Shown piece after piece: positions 45,401 through 54,700 of a stretch of DNA of 64,000 nucleotides. Every line of letters begins with the position of its first letter. Within the stretch, counting starts at the first letter, position 1. The position numbers and the translations under genes are program-made. The DNA is from Parietichytrium sp. I65-24A. Its lineage: Eukaryota; Sar; Bigyra; Thraustochytrida; Thraustochytriidae. Under the pieces are notes generated by a model. It did no database searches and had not been told where the DNA came from. It saw only the letters and a program-made list of their open reading frames with translations. The stretch lies in contig BLSF01000032.1 of NCBI GenBank assembly GCA_012862575.1, positions 310,001 to 374,000 on the forward strand, given 5' to 3'.

Positions 45401-47025
45401 GTTTGGATCCTATTGAACGAGAAAAGGGCATGGATGTTTCCAACAACGCTGGCGGGTGGGAATACACCTCGCGAGCTCTGGAACTCATCGCTGCGTACAG
45501 GAAGAAGTTCCCGCAAGTTTTTGCTGCCCTACAGGCAAAACCGAGCGCCGCTGAGTATGACGCAAGTGAGGTTTTCGGACCGGGTGCAAATGGCAAGAAG
45601 GCTCTCGACGAGGTGTGCAAGTGGCTGGAACAAATCGACACCTATCACCTTCCTCTGGTCCCAACAAGCAGCAAGACCATGTCCAGAGACGCTATTGTGG
45701 CCGTGCAACGCGCGTCTGACGATGTGCGCAAAACGTATTTGAGCACTCAGAAGAATGCTACTGTTGTCGTCAATATGCATCCTGGCGCGGTTTACAAGTA
45801 CTCTGCAGATAACGAGGCGGAGTGGGCCAAATCCCCAACATGCCACATTCCTCCGAGGTTGGGAGACCGAGTTGCCAATGTCGGAAGCCAGGTCGTGCCA
45901 TTTGGCCTCGGCGGCACTGTAGTCGCCACGCATGCCAGCACAGGCTGTGTCGAAGTCCTATTCGACTCGGAGTTCATCGGAGGCACGACTTTGCACCGAG
46001 CATGTGCTCCAAATCGCGGAAAGCTTCTACCATGGCATCAATTGGTCAATCTGTCAAAGCCTGTCTACTTGGATTCAATGAAGTCGAAGAGGAACGTCAA
46101 GTCTGGTAACTCAAACCCAATTGACCAAGTCTCGAAACCACAGGCTGACAAGACCCCGTCAGTTTCTGGCTCTAGTGCTCCAAAGCAGAACAACGGCAAG
46201 CCTATCGACAGAAAGCAGAGACGAGAAGAAGCTACGAAAGGTCGTGGTAAAAACCCCAACGCTCCTTCGCTTCCCAAGCAGGAGCCTTCTCGTTTTGTAG
46301 TACCTCCTGTTGCCCCGGAGCAGTCGCCAATGAGCGACGAACCGACACAGGCGGTGTCCGAGCAGCAATTCTATGAGCCGACCGAAGAAGACGCCCGAAC
46401 TCTCGCCGCACTTTCTGGGCACCAGGAAGAAAAGGGTTCGTCTCCAGCAGACGATTCAGAAGACCTTGCGGATTTTTGGCGCAAGCTTCGCGCCGAAGGC
46501 AAGAAGAATAGAAAGCCCAGGAAAGCAAAAGAGGCAAAATCGGAAGCTGCAGCTGCTCCTTCGGGTTCGTCGGCTCCCGCACCACAGCAATCGAAGGCCA
46601 AATCTGGTTCGCCTGCCTCTGCACAGACACAGAAGAAGGCTCATCCACAGCAGCAACAAGCCCCGAAGCAAATCTTGAAGGCGCCAACTCAGGCGCCTCG
46701 AGCTCCGCCAGTGCCCACAAAGTTTCTCAACGCCGGTTCTAATGCTGCACAGTCTCCCGCCGCGCCCCCTGCTGCTCCTTCTCCAGAGCCAGCTCGAGAC
46801 CAAGACAAGGTCGAGGCGCTTCTGCAGCGAGCAAGCCGCGCCGTTGGGAAGGAGTACAAGCAGGGCTATGAGCAGCAGCAGCAGCAGCAAATGTACCCAC
46901 CTTCAATGCCACCTCAGTACATGGGCCAACCGCCGCCCTACTTTTATGCTCCACCGCCTCCGCAGTTTGCTCAGCCGCAGTCACAGCGAGCATCGGAACA
47001 GCAGCAACATCAGCAAAGCAAGTAA
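42439..47025 (+). CDS. XRN1: 5'-3' exoribonuclease 1 (XRN1 type)
   Basis: A 1528-aa protein in one uninterrupted frame. It degrades decapped, 5'-monophosphorylated RNA processively in the cytoplasm, the last step of the main mRNA decay route. The catalytic XRN_N domain starts at residue 1 (MGVPKFYRWLSERYP). Its acidic metal ligands are visible: Asp37 (YLDMNG), Asp88 (AVDGCAPRAK), Glu180 and Glu182 (PGEGEH), and Asp210 and Asp212 (GLDADLIML). These correspond to Asp35, Asp86, Glu176/178 and Asp206/208 of yeast Xrn1. The helical XRN_M region follows (LVGNDFLPHLP; WCYLYYYQGVQSW), then the extended middle region with beta-barrel/SH3-like modules typical of XRN1 and not XRN2. From about residue 1215 the tail is low-complexity Lys/Ala/Gln/Pro-rich and ends with a Gln run, likely a protein-binding tail. 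AATAAATAAATA lies about 80 nt after the stop. Confidence 0.96.
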   Translation: MGVPKFYRWLSERYPLVNQKIGKDTQFLPKFDNMYLDMNGIIHNCTHPNDQDVTSKISMEQMVKGMFSYVDRMVHIVRPQKVLVLAVDGCAPRAKMNQQRSRRFASAKERREGLEKALKEKTMTEEEVKDQFDSNCITPGTEFMEQVSRHFQYFVRLKIKEDPLWRKLKVIYSGHDVPGEGEHKIMDYIRHTRMQPGYDPNTRHCLCGLDADLIMLGLASHEPHFALLREEVDFSGGRNKKGGGASKEVKKQIEQDKWELLHLSALRQYLELEFSSVAIPFGFNLERIIDDWVLLVMLVGNDFLPHLPTLSIAEGGLDDLMMEYKNALSTLAGYLTEGGKVHFDRLEVMLGTIASREEKVFQKRVADQRKQDRRAERFHREEAPDEESSDVDGAPGAESHASPSLDVTEFSSFTDKYYVEKFGISRDDKEIIDKVVFSYIEGIQWCYLYYYQGVQSWTWFFPFHYAPLASDMRDLTRFNVVLKKGKPFLPFMQLLSCLPSDSAKFLPTCYRELMTLNTSPLHEFYPREFKVDMNGKRNSWEGVNLLPFIDERRLVEAVEKFCPPSKLTEAELNRNSFGHEIVFQLDTSNTSTVPSSFPDAGLADIVVCQTSAKRFLLPPMEKFVPDLLPGTVADGQYPGDPQLIKALNLRSDTPSALEKARVYVFSRESAKESLIVKVREPGYERLGEAAVQAAVQAAHAAEDSPATPFVAALLAYQNTLKDRVTVWVNYPYLREAQVVAVADGSNVFRLFEQKRKQFIFSSEPQTEYDAENFFQDAERAENVALHGCKAVGTGGVQIGEVEVMLKVRPLIGMDVDISTGATTQIFSESETWVPSQLVCLLNPARDPRFEPRPPKPLNKRFPESSKIMCLQKVGYGLVGTVVGYENDTLLKAEFKQMPPQIPPFGHTIASSITDQYISSYKAAKHFGIDPSTLGKISGSVRIRPGRLDIGLNLKVGRNSVIPGYVRSRQNESNKPAWSTGESLTVISGLDPIEREKGMDVSNNAGGWEYTSRALELIAAYRKKFPQVFAALQAKPSAAEYDASEVFGPGANGKKALDEVCKWLEQIDTYHLPLVPTSSKTMSRDAIVAVQRASDDVRKTYLSTQKNATVVVNMHPGAVYKYSADNEAEWAKSPTCHIPPRLGDRVANVGSQVVPFGLGGTVVATHASTGCVEVLFDSEFIGGTTLHRACAPNRGKLLPWHQLVNLSKPVYLDSMKSKRNVKSGNSNPIDQVSKPQADKTPSVSGSSAPKQNNGKPIDRKQRREEATKGRGKNPNAPSLPKQEPSRFVVPPVAPEQSPMSDEPTQAVSEQQFYEPTEEDARTLAALSGHQEEKGSSPADDSEDLADFWRKLRAEGKKNRKPRKAKEAKSEAAAAPSGSSAPAPQQSKAKSGSPASAQTQKKAHPQQQQAPKQILKAPTQAPRAPPVPTKFLNAGSNAAQSPAAPPAAPSPEPARDQDKVEALLQRASRAVGKEYKQGYEQQQQQQMYPPSMPPQYMGQPPPYFYAPPPPQFAQPQSQRASEQQQHQQSK

Positions 47026-47333
47026 AAGTTCACACAAATTCTGGAAAAAGAAGAACTATTTCTCTTTATAGGAGGCTTGCCCCTTGTCCTTTTTCATTTC
47101 AAGGGAAATAAATAAATACATTGCTCTCGCAAATTTCTTCGAAGATGTTTTTCAAATTTTAAGCTATAACTTGCGACTTGGCAGCCTTCTTGATTCATAC
47201 GGTACACCCAACGTACTATATTTCTCGTTCTTCGGCACGCTATGGCAATCACCTTGACTCGCCCATCGGTTGAGACGAGACCTTCCGTTTCGGCTTGAAT
47301 GGAATATTAGTTTCTTAAAAAAGCTGTGAAAAC
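47026..47333. other. Convergent 3' region of XRN1 and AsnRS
   Basis: About 300 bp with an AATAAA-type polyadenylation signal for XRN1 near 47107. Nothing else seen. Confidence 0.6.
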
Positions 47334-49070
47334 TCAAAGCGGGAAAGAACCAGGGCTTCGTGGAATGGGGATCACATCCTTGATGTTGTCCACTCCAGTG
47401 ATAAACTGTACGAGCCTCTCAAAGCCCATTCCCCACCCAGCATGAGGGACAGTCCCGAACTTGCGCAAGTCAAGATACCACTGCAGCTTGTCAGCGTTGA
47501 GTGCCTCAACCTTCTGCTTCAAGGTGTCGTAGTCTTCTTCTCTAGCGCTTCCTCCGATAAGCTCGCCTATTCTTGGCACGAGCAAATCAAAGCAGGACAC
47601 AGTGCCAGGTTTGTGATCGTTTGTTTTCATGTAGAATGCCTTGCATTGTGCTGGGTAATCCGTCACGAAAACGGGGTGCCGTTCACAGTGCACTTCTGAG
47701 AGGTACCTTTCGTGCTCCGATTGCAGCGCTTTGCCCCACGCCACCTCGTGCTCAAAATTGACTCCGCTGCGCTGCAAGATCTCAACAGCCTGGTCGTAGG
47801 TGAGGCGCACAAACTTTTGGTCCCGAGCTCTTTTGACGTCTTCCAACTTGGTCTCTAGATTAGAGTCTTTCTCGCTCGCGTCGTCGGTGCTGTCTCTAAA
47901 CAAATGCTGGATGTCGGACTCGCATCGCTTCAAGGTATCGCTCACCACATGCTTAATGCAATCTTCCGCGAGGTCCATCGAATCCGTCAAATTGTGAAAA
48001 GCAACCTCCGGCTCAATCATGTAAAATTCGCATAAATGACGCGATGTGTTGGAGTTCTCTGCACGGAAAGTGGGTCCAAAAGTATACACCTTTGATAAAG
48101 AGCAGGCAAAAATTTCGGCGTGAAGCTGGCCAGAAACACTCAGATAGCGCTCCGCACCCTCCGTGAAAGGATCTGGCATGGTAAACATCTCCCCGGCCCC
48201 CTCGCAATCGATGGACGTCAAAATTGGAGTGTGTACATTAACGAAATCTTTGTTGTCGAAGAACTGGTGAAGAGATGCAGAGGCTCTGCTTCGAACTCGA
48301 AGAACAGCACCTCCCCGATTCGTTCTCGGCCTCAAATGTCTAAAGAGCCGCCAAGGGAAGGTCGGGGCAAGAACGAAAACCCGTCAGCCTCGCAGTTCAA
48401 CGCATACTTGCAACTTGAACAACTCACAGGTTTTCCCGAAGAAATTCCGCAGAATGATACTTTTTCTGAAGCGGGAACTCGTCGCCGTTGCACTGGCCCA
48501 CGATCTGCATTTTCAGCCCTTCCATCTCATTCGCGCCGCTTCTCCCTGGAACCAGTTTCCCTTCAGCTATCACACTGCAGCCAGTGCCAATGTTCTCCGG
48601 CAGGTTGCTGGTTTCAAGCACAATCTGCAAACTATCCCACGCAGACCCATCGTTCACCTGCACGAAACTGAATTTCTTATGCTTTCTCACCGACTTGACC
48701 CAGCCCTGCTCCGAAACGGATCCAACAGAGGACAAACATAAAACAAACATCACGATGTACCACGAAAGCCACATGAACGCAAATTTTAGCCTTTCCCAAC
48801 ACCACAACTACCTTTTCTCTTTTTCTTCTGCGCAAAGTTCCTACCATCACAACCCCACAAAATCGCCGCAGAGCAACACAACATTGGCAAACATTGCCAT
48901 GTCTTCATTCACGCAATTCACATCATTCCAATCATTCCAATCATTCCAACAATTCCAACAATTCCAATCATCCACCCACCTACCTCTCCAAACAACGAAA
49001 AACAACTCACTTTCACAGACACCGACTCAGCGCACTTGGCCAGCGCCGCACGTACGCTCATGCTCGCCAT
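47334..49070 (-). CDS. Asparaginyl-tRNA synthetase, bacterial/organellar size, three exons
   Basis: Class II enzyme charging tRNA-Asn with asparagine. Splicing inferred from the sequence: exon 1 at 49070-49011, exon 2 at 48705-48428, exon 3 at 48339-47334. Introns are 305 and 88 nt; both donors are GTGAGT and the acceptors are GCAG and TTAG. The product is 447 aa with the frame kept at both junctions (SVSVK-GWVKSVRKHKKFSF; EFLRENL-HLRPRTNRG). Residues about 18-110 are the anticodon-binding OB fold. The catalytic domain has motif 2 (FRAENSNTSRHLCEFYMIEPE in part, with the invariant FRAE) and motif 3 (GWGMGFERLVQF) near the end, then DVIPIPRSPG. Length and lack of a eukaryote-type N-terminal extension suggest a bacterial-derived, mitochondrial or plastid enzyme; the short Ala/Arg/Lys start (MASMSVRAALAK) could be a weak targeting signal. 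Confidence 0.92.
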
Positions 49071-49722
49071 CCTCTTAGAAAACTATCTAAATGCAGCTAC
49101 TAGCACACCTTTACGCCGAAAATTATGTGTCTCTATTGGCCAATTCGCCGAGGCTGTCCTCGCGTACGTCTCCTTCCTTGAATTTCCTTGACATTCCTTG
49201 ACTACCTTGACTATCCTTGACTCGAAAGAAAGACTTGGCTCGAATGACACGATCAGAATGGGTTCCGCAGAGGGTCGGCCAGCGAACGATAAGGAACAGT
49301 TCCACGGAACTAGGCGTTCATAATGAAGTTTGTAACTAAGTAGTAGGGATGGGGTAATGGAATTTAGTAGCGAGCGCATCTTTCAAGAGGAAAACTCCTT
49401 GCAGAATTCAGTAAGGCTGTTATTAGAGTGAATGATAGTGGTATTTACGGAGTGCGTCCTCCACATTGTTGAAGAATGTTTCTTTCTTTCTTTGTTTCTT
49501 TCTTTCTTTCTGATCTACCAGTGGTCACTCTTCTCTCACGCCAACTCATCTTTCCAACCAAGAAAGAGGGAGATTCTTTGCTCACATTGATTGTGTTCTT
49601 GCGTTGCTTATCACTGTAAAGTCAATGAGTTTACAGCTCACAATCAACACACTTCTGCTTAGGCATATCCTTAAGAAGTGTATCTAACAGTTGTACCGGA
49701 ATCTCCCTCGACTACTATATTG

Positions 49723-49748
49723 CTTAGGCTTCTCTATAGGAGCCGAAG
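49723..49748. repeat. Imperfect 11-bp hairpin
   Basis: CTTAGGCTTCT (49723-49733) and AGGAGCCGAAG (49738-49748) pair at ten of eleven positions (one G-T, one A/G mismatch) around a CTAT loop, in non-coding DNA. Confidence 0.5.
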
Positions 49749-49979
49749 ACCCGAGGATTAGGAGCCAGGGGCGGCCGCTAGGGCTTCATACCGCTAACTA
49801 TAGTTCTGACTGTTAATTCTTCTATTGTGACTTCTACTCCTTAGAGCTCCAAGGTAGAAGTGCTCTATGCCTGGCGACGACATCTCCGCAATGTCCTCCT
49901 ATTGTTCTTCATAATTCTTCCTCTAGCAATGCAGATTTCCTGAACTCCAGAGTCCTACTCAATCCCATAATACACCCCT

Positions 49980-50076
49980 ATTCTACTGCAAATCCCCTAC
50001 CACTCCTCAGAGCATCGCCTACCGNCCTTTATTCTACTGCAAATCCCCTACCACCCCTTAAAGCATCGTCTACCGT
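49980..50076. repeat. 51-bp-period tandem duplication with an ambiguous base at the junction
   Basis: ATTCTACTGCAAATCCCCTA begins at 49980 and again at 50031. The following parts are similar but not identical (CACTCCTCAGAGCATCG against CACCCCTTAAAGCATCG). The only N in the window is at 50025, at the end of the first unit, which suggests a sequencing or assembly difficulty. Confidence 0.75.
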
Positions 50077-50467
50077 TAACTATAAGCGCGGTACCATGAA
50101 CGTATCCCACTTTCTTACCATCCGTCTACCCCATTCCCTAATCGTTCTCCTCTTCGGATTTCTTCGCCATTTCCATTTCCACTTCCATCTCCATGTACTT
50201 AGTGCTCGAGTACTAGTCCTCCGTACTTCGTTCTATACTTTGTTGCTAGTAGTGCAAAGAGAGAGAGAGAGACAAAGAGAAAAGTGAAAGAGAGACGCAC
50301 AGTACATCACAGTACTCACAGAACGGAAAGAGAAAAGTGTCCTCGCGCACTGCAGATCGCGTACGCTATCGAGGACATTATTGCGGAACCCAATTGATTC
50401 ACTGATTCACTGATTCACTGATTCGCAGGTGTGAGGTGTGTGCGTATAGACGTGCTTCCCGAGCGGC

Positions 50468-50495
50468 ATATATACATACATATATATATATATAT
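50468..50495 (+). promoter_or_regulatory. TATA-rich element before the E2 gene
   Basis: Alternating TA run (ATATATACATACATATATAT and onward) 165-190 nt before the E2 ATG. It is a good TATA-box candidate, but also a simple repeat. It is followed by GGAACATTGAAACATTGGG-type short repeats (50563-50615). Confidence 0.4.
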
Positions 50496-50660
50496 GTGTG
50501 GGCTGAAAAGAAGGAGTCAACCGGGCCGATTTAGAACGTGAAGAAGATTAACGGTGTTGGACGATTGGAACATTGGAACATTGAAACATTGGGATATTGG
50601 GATATCGGGATATTGGAGCGCTGGTGATCGTTTGCAGTGCGAGTTGGTGAAATTCGGAAA

Positions 50661-51365
50661 ATGGCAGTGAGCTCGAAGCGCCGCGAGATGGACATCATGA
50701 AGCTGATGATGAGCGATTATCAAGTGGAGATGGAAGGAGACGGGTCCGTGTTTAGTGTGCAGTTCAAAGGGCCCACCGACACTGCTTACGAAGGTGGAAC
50801 GTGGCAGGTGAATGTGACTTTGCCGAAGGATTATCCATACTGCTCGCCATCGATTGGGTTCAAGACCAAGATATTTCACCCGAACGTGGACGAATCGTCC
50901 GGTTCCGTGTGCCTGGATGTGATTGGACAAACGTGGACGCCAATGTACGAGCTCATCAACATATTTGATATGTTTCTCCCGCAACTACTGTCATATCCTA
51001 ACGCGAGCGATCCGCTGAATGGTGAAGCTGCGTCCTTGTTGCTGCGCGATCCGGACGCGTATATGAGAAGGGTGCGAGACTATGTCCAGAAGTTTGCCGT
51101 GGACACCCGCAGCCCTATGCCCGTCACAGGAAAGAAACGCCATCAGAGCACCGACTCGGCTTCCTCGAACAGTACCTATGCTTCCCAATCATCAGCTGAC
51201 TCTGACGCTATCTCCCGATCTTCTTCGTTGGAGTTCCCCTACGAGGATAGCAACAACAATGCCTCCAAGGCAAATTATTCAGAAATGGACCTCGAAGATG
51301 ACGAAGACCTGAGCAGTGAAAGCGATGCTAGCGACAACGATGACGCTCTGGTGCTGGACCTTTAG
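50661..51365 (+). CDS. Ubiquitin-conjugating enzyme E2, UBE2H/UBC8 type
   Basis: A 234-aa protein. Residues 1-150 are a UBC fold that accepts ubiquitin from E1 and passes it to substrates with E3 ligases. The catalytic cysteine is Cys84 ([14 protein letters not shown]), with the HPN element at 73-75 ([11 protein letters not shown]). The start [17 protein letters not shown] and the [20 protein letters not shown] block match the UBE2H/Ubc8 branch. That branch acts with the GID/CTLH E3 complex in regulated protein turnover; this link is knowledge of the family, not shown here. The tail after about residue 155 is Ser-rich then very acidic ([19 protein letters not shown]), as in UBE2H, though longer. 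The ATG at 50661 was chosen; eight codons upstream there is only a GTG. It converges with the acidic membrane-protein gene. Confidence 0.94.
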   Translation: MAVSSKRREMDIMKLMMSDYQVEMEGDGSVFSVQFKGPTDTAYEGGTWQVNVTLPKDYPYCSPSIGFKTKIFHPNVDESSGSVCLDVIGQTWTPMYELINIFDMFLPQLLSYPNASDPLNGEAASLLLRDPDAYMRRVRDYVQKFAVDTRSPMPVTGKKRHQSTDSASSNSTYASQSSADSDAISRSSSLEFPYEDSNNNASKANYSEMDLEDDEDLSSESDASDNDDALVLDL

Positions 51366-51774
51366 CTGCTTGGCGTTCACTCCTGAACAGGTTCCAAGCT
51401 TTGAAACGACTGGCCCGCCCACCCCATCTGTACATACCCAGGGTTAACGCCTGCATTCACCGGTCCAGACTGGCAGCAGCCGCAGCATATAAAAAAAAGC
51501 ACGATATCTATCTATCCATCTATCTATCTATCTATCCATTGAATTCACCAGTCAATTTTTGAGTCTGGCAATGCGGCTTGCGTAGTTTTCGATTCTCTTC
51601 TCTTTTGGCAATGGCTTCTTTGGCTTATCTACTTGCTTGCTGATATATTTTTTATGTTTTAACGTTTTTGAAAAACTACAAACATGCAGTGAGCAACAAT
51701 TACAAATCAAAGGTTCTATCTTCGATAATAACTTCGTCATAGTTGGGACATTGGTTGGTCGAAGAGAGTAATAC
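51366..51774. other. Convergent intergenic region with TATC repeats
   Basis: 3' ends of the E2 gene and the acidic membrane-protein gene. A TATC/CATC microsatellite lies at 51506-51538. No gene seen. Confidence 0.6.
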
Positions 51775-54700
51775 TCATGGGCTTCCAGCGCTGTGACGGC
51801 TCTGAAAGGATGGAGATCGGCGCAGGAGCCCTGCCGCAAACTGCAATGGAGTGCTCGGCATCACGTGTTGCTTGCTAGCATTGCGACGCGACCGACGTAC
51901 GTGGCGCATTTCAACGAACGGGGTTCCCCTCACGGGAAATAGCTCCACTGCTCGATAAAGTCCATCTGCACCGTCGTCAGAAGCATCGCTTGCAGTTCGT
52001 GCGCGACGGCGAGGAGTCCGGTGTGCCGCATGCAGCGCAGCTTCCTCCTCCTCCGGGACCTCCTCTTCGTCGACATTCTCATCAAAAAGCGCGTCATCGC
52101 TCAGGTGTGCAAATTCGTCCTCTTCCAGTGCGTCAACTTCTCCTTCTTCCTCAGAGGAAGACTTGTAGCTTTCGTCGTCGTCATCGTGCCCATCGATCCC
52201 TCCAGCCGACTCATCTACAGAACCTTCGTGCACACTTTCATCCTCGGCACTGATCCGGTCATAAAAGTTTTGCATATCCTGTCGTGCTAGCAAGAGAGCG
52301 GTGAAGATGACACCTAGGAACAAATGAATGTAAAGTCGGCCGAATAGGGTGTGCATCATGGAATCCCACACTGAGAGAGCACGCTCTTCAGTGTTTCCGT
52401 CTGCCTTCACCTCGCCTGATTGCATTAGGTCGATCGGTTCCTCCTTTTCTGCAGCGCTGCTTGTGATAGGAGGGACAACAGAAGGGGAATTCTCGCATTC
52501 GCTGTTGATGTCGATGTCTGGCACACTCTCCGCCGCATGCACAGTTGCAGAATCTGGAACGGTGAAAGGATCTTCATCTTGCGATACTGATGTGTCAGAT
52601 GTTGTGGGGTGCTCATCATTTGCGATCTCATCGTCAAGATTTCCGTCTTCTTTAAATGCGGCTTCGTCGCCAGAATGCGGCTCTGTGTGGCCCTCGGTAG
52701 AGGGCATGTCATCGCTGTCTGCCGCTTTGTCACTCGTGGCAAGAGGTGTTTCATCTTGGCCTGGCTCTTGAGCTCCATCGGCAGCTTGCAGGTTCTCCTC
52801 ATCATCAGCGCCTGGCATGTCGATAGGCTTCAATTCTCCATCGCCTTCCTCTTCTGAGCTATCTGCGTCTTCTTCATCGAGCACATCGCCGTCAGCAGCA
52901 AGCTTTTCTTCTTGAAGCTCATCGTCTTCAGCCTCTAAGCCATCAGCGTATTCTTCAGCACGAACATCGCCTTCACCAGCAAAGGTTTCTTCTTGGAGCT
53001 CGTTGCCTTCACCTTCTGAGCCATCTGCGTCTTCTTCATCGAGCACATCGCCTTCAGCAGCAAACGCTTCTCCTTGGAGCTCATCGCCTTCATCTTCTAA
53101 GCCATCTGCGTCTTCTTCCTCAAGCACATCGCCGTCAGCAGCAAACGTATCTTCTTGGAGCTCATCGCCTTCGCGAGCGCTATCGTCTGGTGAAGCCTCG
53201 TGCGCATCGAAAATTTCCCTCTCAGGGCCGTCAAACCCACCATTTTGAACGCGCTCCCCTTCGGCTCCCTCCAAAGATTTTGCATCCCCAGAGATCTCAT
53301 CGCTTACGTCGCTCGAGTCTCCCTTGCTTACTTCCTGGGAAGGTTCGCTATCCTGCCTCTCGGCCAGACCATCGCTACTCTCGCTATAGGCTTCCTCCTC
53401 TATCTCATCGTAGTGGTCGTACACATCGTCGCCGTCCTCCTGCTCGTCGTACTCGTCGTGAATGAGATCTTCTTCGGCCAGATTGTCGCGTTTCGCCACA
53501 TCTTCGGCAATGTCATCTCTTGCACCGTCGTCAACCACATCGTTTTCAGCTTTAGCGTCTTCCATTTGCTCGCCACTTTGGCTGTCATCTTCAGAATCAT
53601 CGACGTTTAACGTGATATGATCATCCCCCATATCGTCGCCAACCTCGTCATCATGTTCGGCCTCTGCAGTCACCTCTGCAATCTCATGTTCGTCAGCCTT
53701 TTCGCCATCATCCGAGGCAGGCTCCAGGTCGCCATCCTCGGTAGCCTCCACATCGCAATCCTCAGCAGGGTCCGTATCAACATTCTCGTCTCCTTTCTCC
53801 TCAGATTTATGCCGGTGGTCATCTTGTGAGTCCAGCGCTTCAAGCTGGGCCGAATCTCCTTCCGCTATTGAGGGCTCACTGTCCTCTGTTTGCGTGGAAT
53901 TTGGCGCGTGGGTGTCTTCGCTAGTCCCAATGGGCACGGAAATATCAATCCCGTCTTCGCTAGAGATGACCCCATCCTCTCCATCACCCGTGTCATCCGA
54001 ACCTTCGTCCTCCCCATCGCCTGCGCCGTCAGTATTTTCATATTCTTCACCACCTTGAACACTCTCTTCTGGACCTGCTTCTGCGTCCTGCTTACTATCC
54101 TCGAGACCGTTTCGTTGGCCGGTCTTCGAATCGAGAGGCTCCTTCTGCGACAATTCCTCGGATTCTTGGTCTTTTCCAACTGCCTCTCGTTCGGCAACTG
54201 GCCCACCAAACGCTGGGTCAAAAGGTGGCATAACCTCTATTGGGTACCCATATACCATTGTCTCGGTATGTGCAGGGCATTCGCCAAAAAACAAAGACGA
54301 CAGCATGCTTTGTTGATAGCTTGGGGATGGCAAGCTTGGCGTGTTCCATATGATCCATGCCCCAATGGCAAGCAAGATTCCGCACCAGAGTTTTGCAGGT
54401 CGGCTTGGAAAGCCATTTGCTGGCTTTGCAGGCTCGTCCATTCTGACTTTGGCCGCTCGTCGTGGGCACCGCGCAAAACGTTCCCAAAACTTTTTAAAAG
54501 CCGACTCTGAGTTTTTGTGGTTCTGAATCTCCTCTCTCTTCAGGTCCAATGTCTCCTCAAAGCCTACATATCTTGGATGAGAGCCGGAGCGCTTTCTGTC
54601 CTTCGACGCCGATAATGGAGGAGCGCTTGCAGAAGTGGGAGGGCTACTTCTTCCAACAGGGGGGGCCTTTGGAGGGCCGCCAGACGTCGTGGCATGGTGC

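Larger units (their letters stand above)
49071..50467. other. Intergenic region between AsnRS and the E2 gene
   Basis: Divergent region of 1.6 kb in all. It contains TTTC repeats at 49482-49513, a long imperfect hairpin (49723-49748), a 51-bp tandem repeat around the single ambiguous base at 50025, and a GA-rich stretch at about 50253-50340. TTCACTGA repeats lie near 50398-50420. No gene can be supported. Confidence 0.5.
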
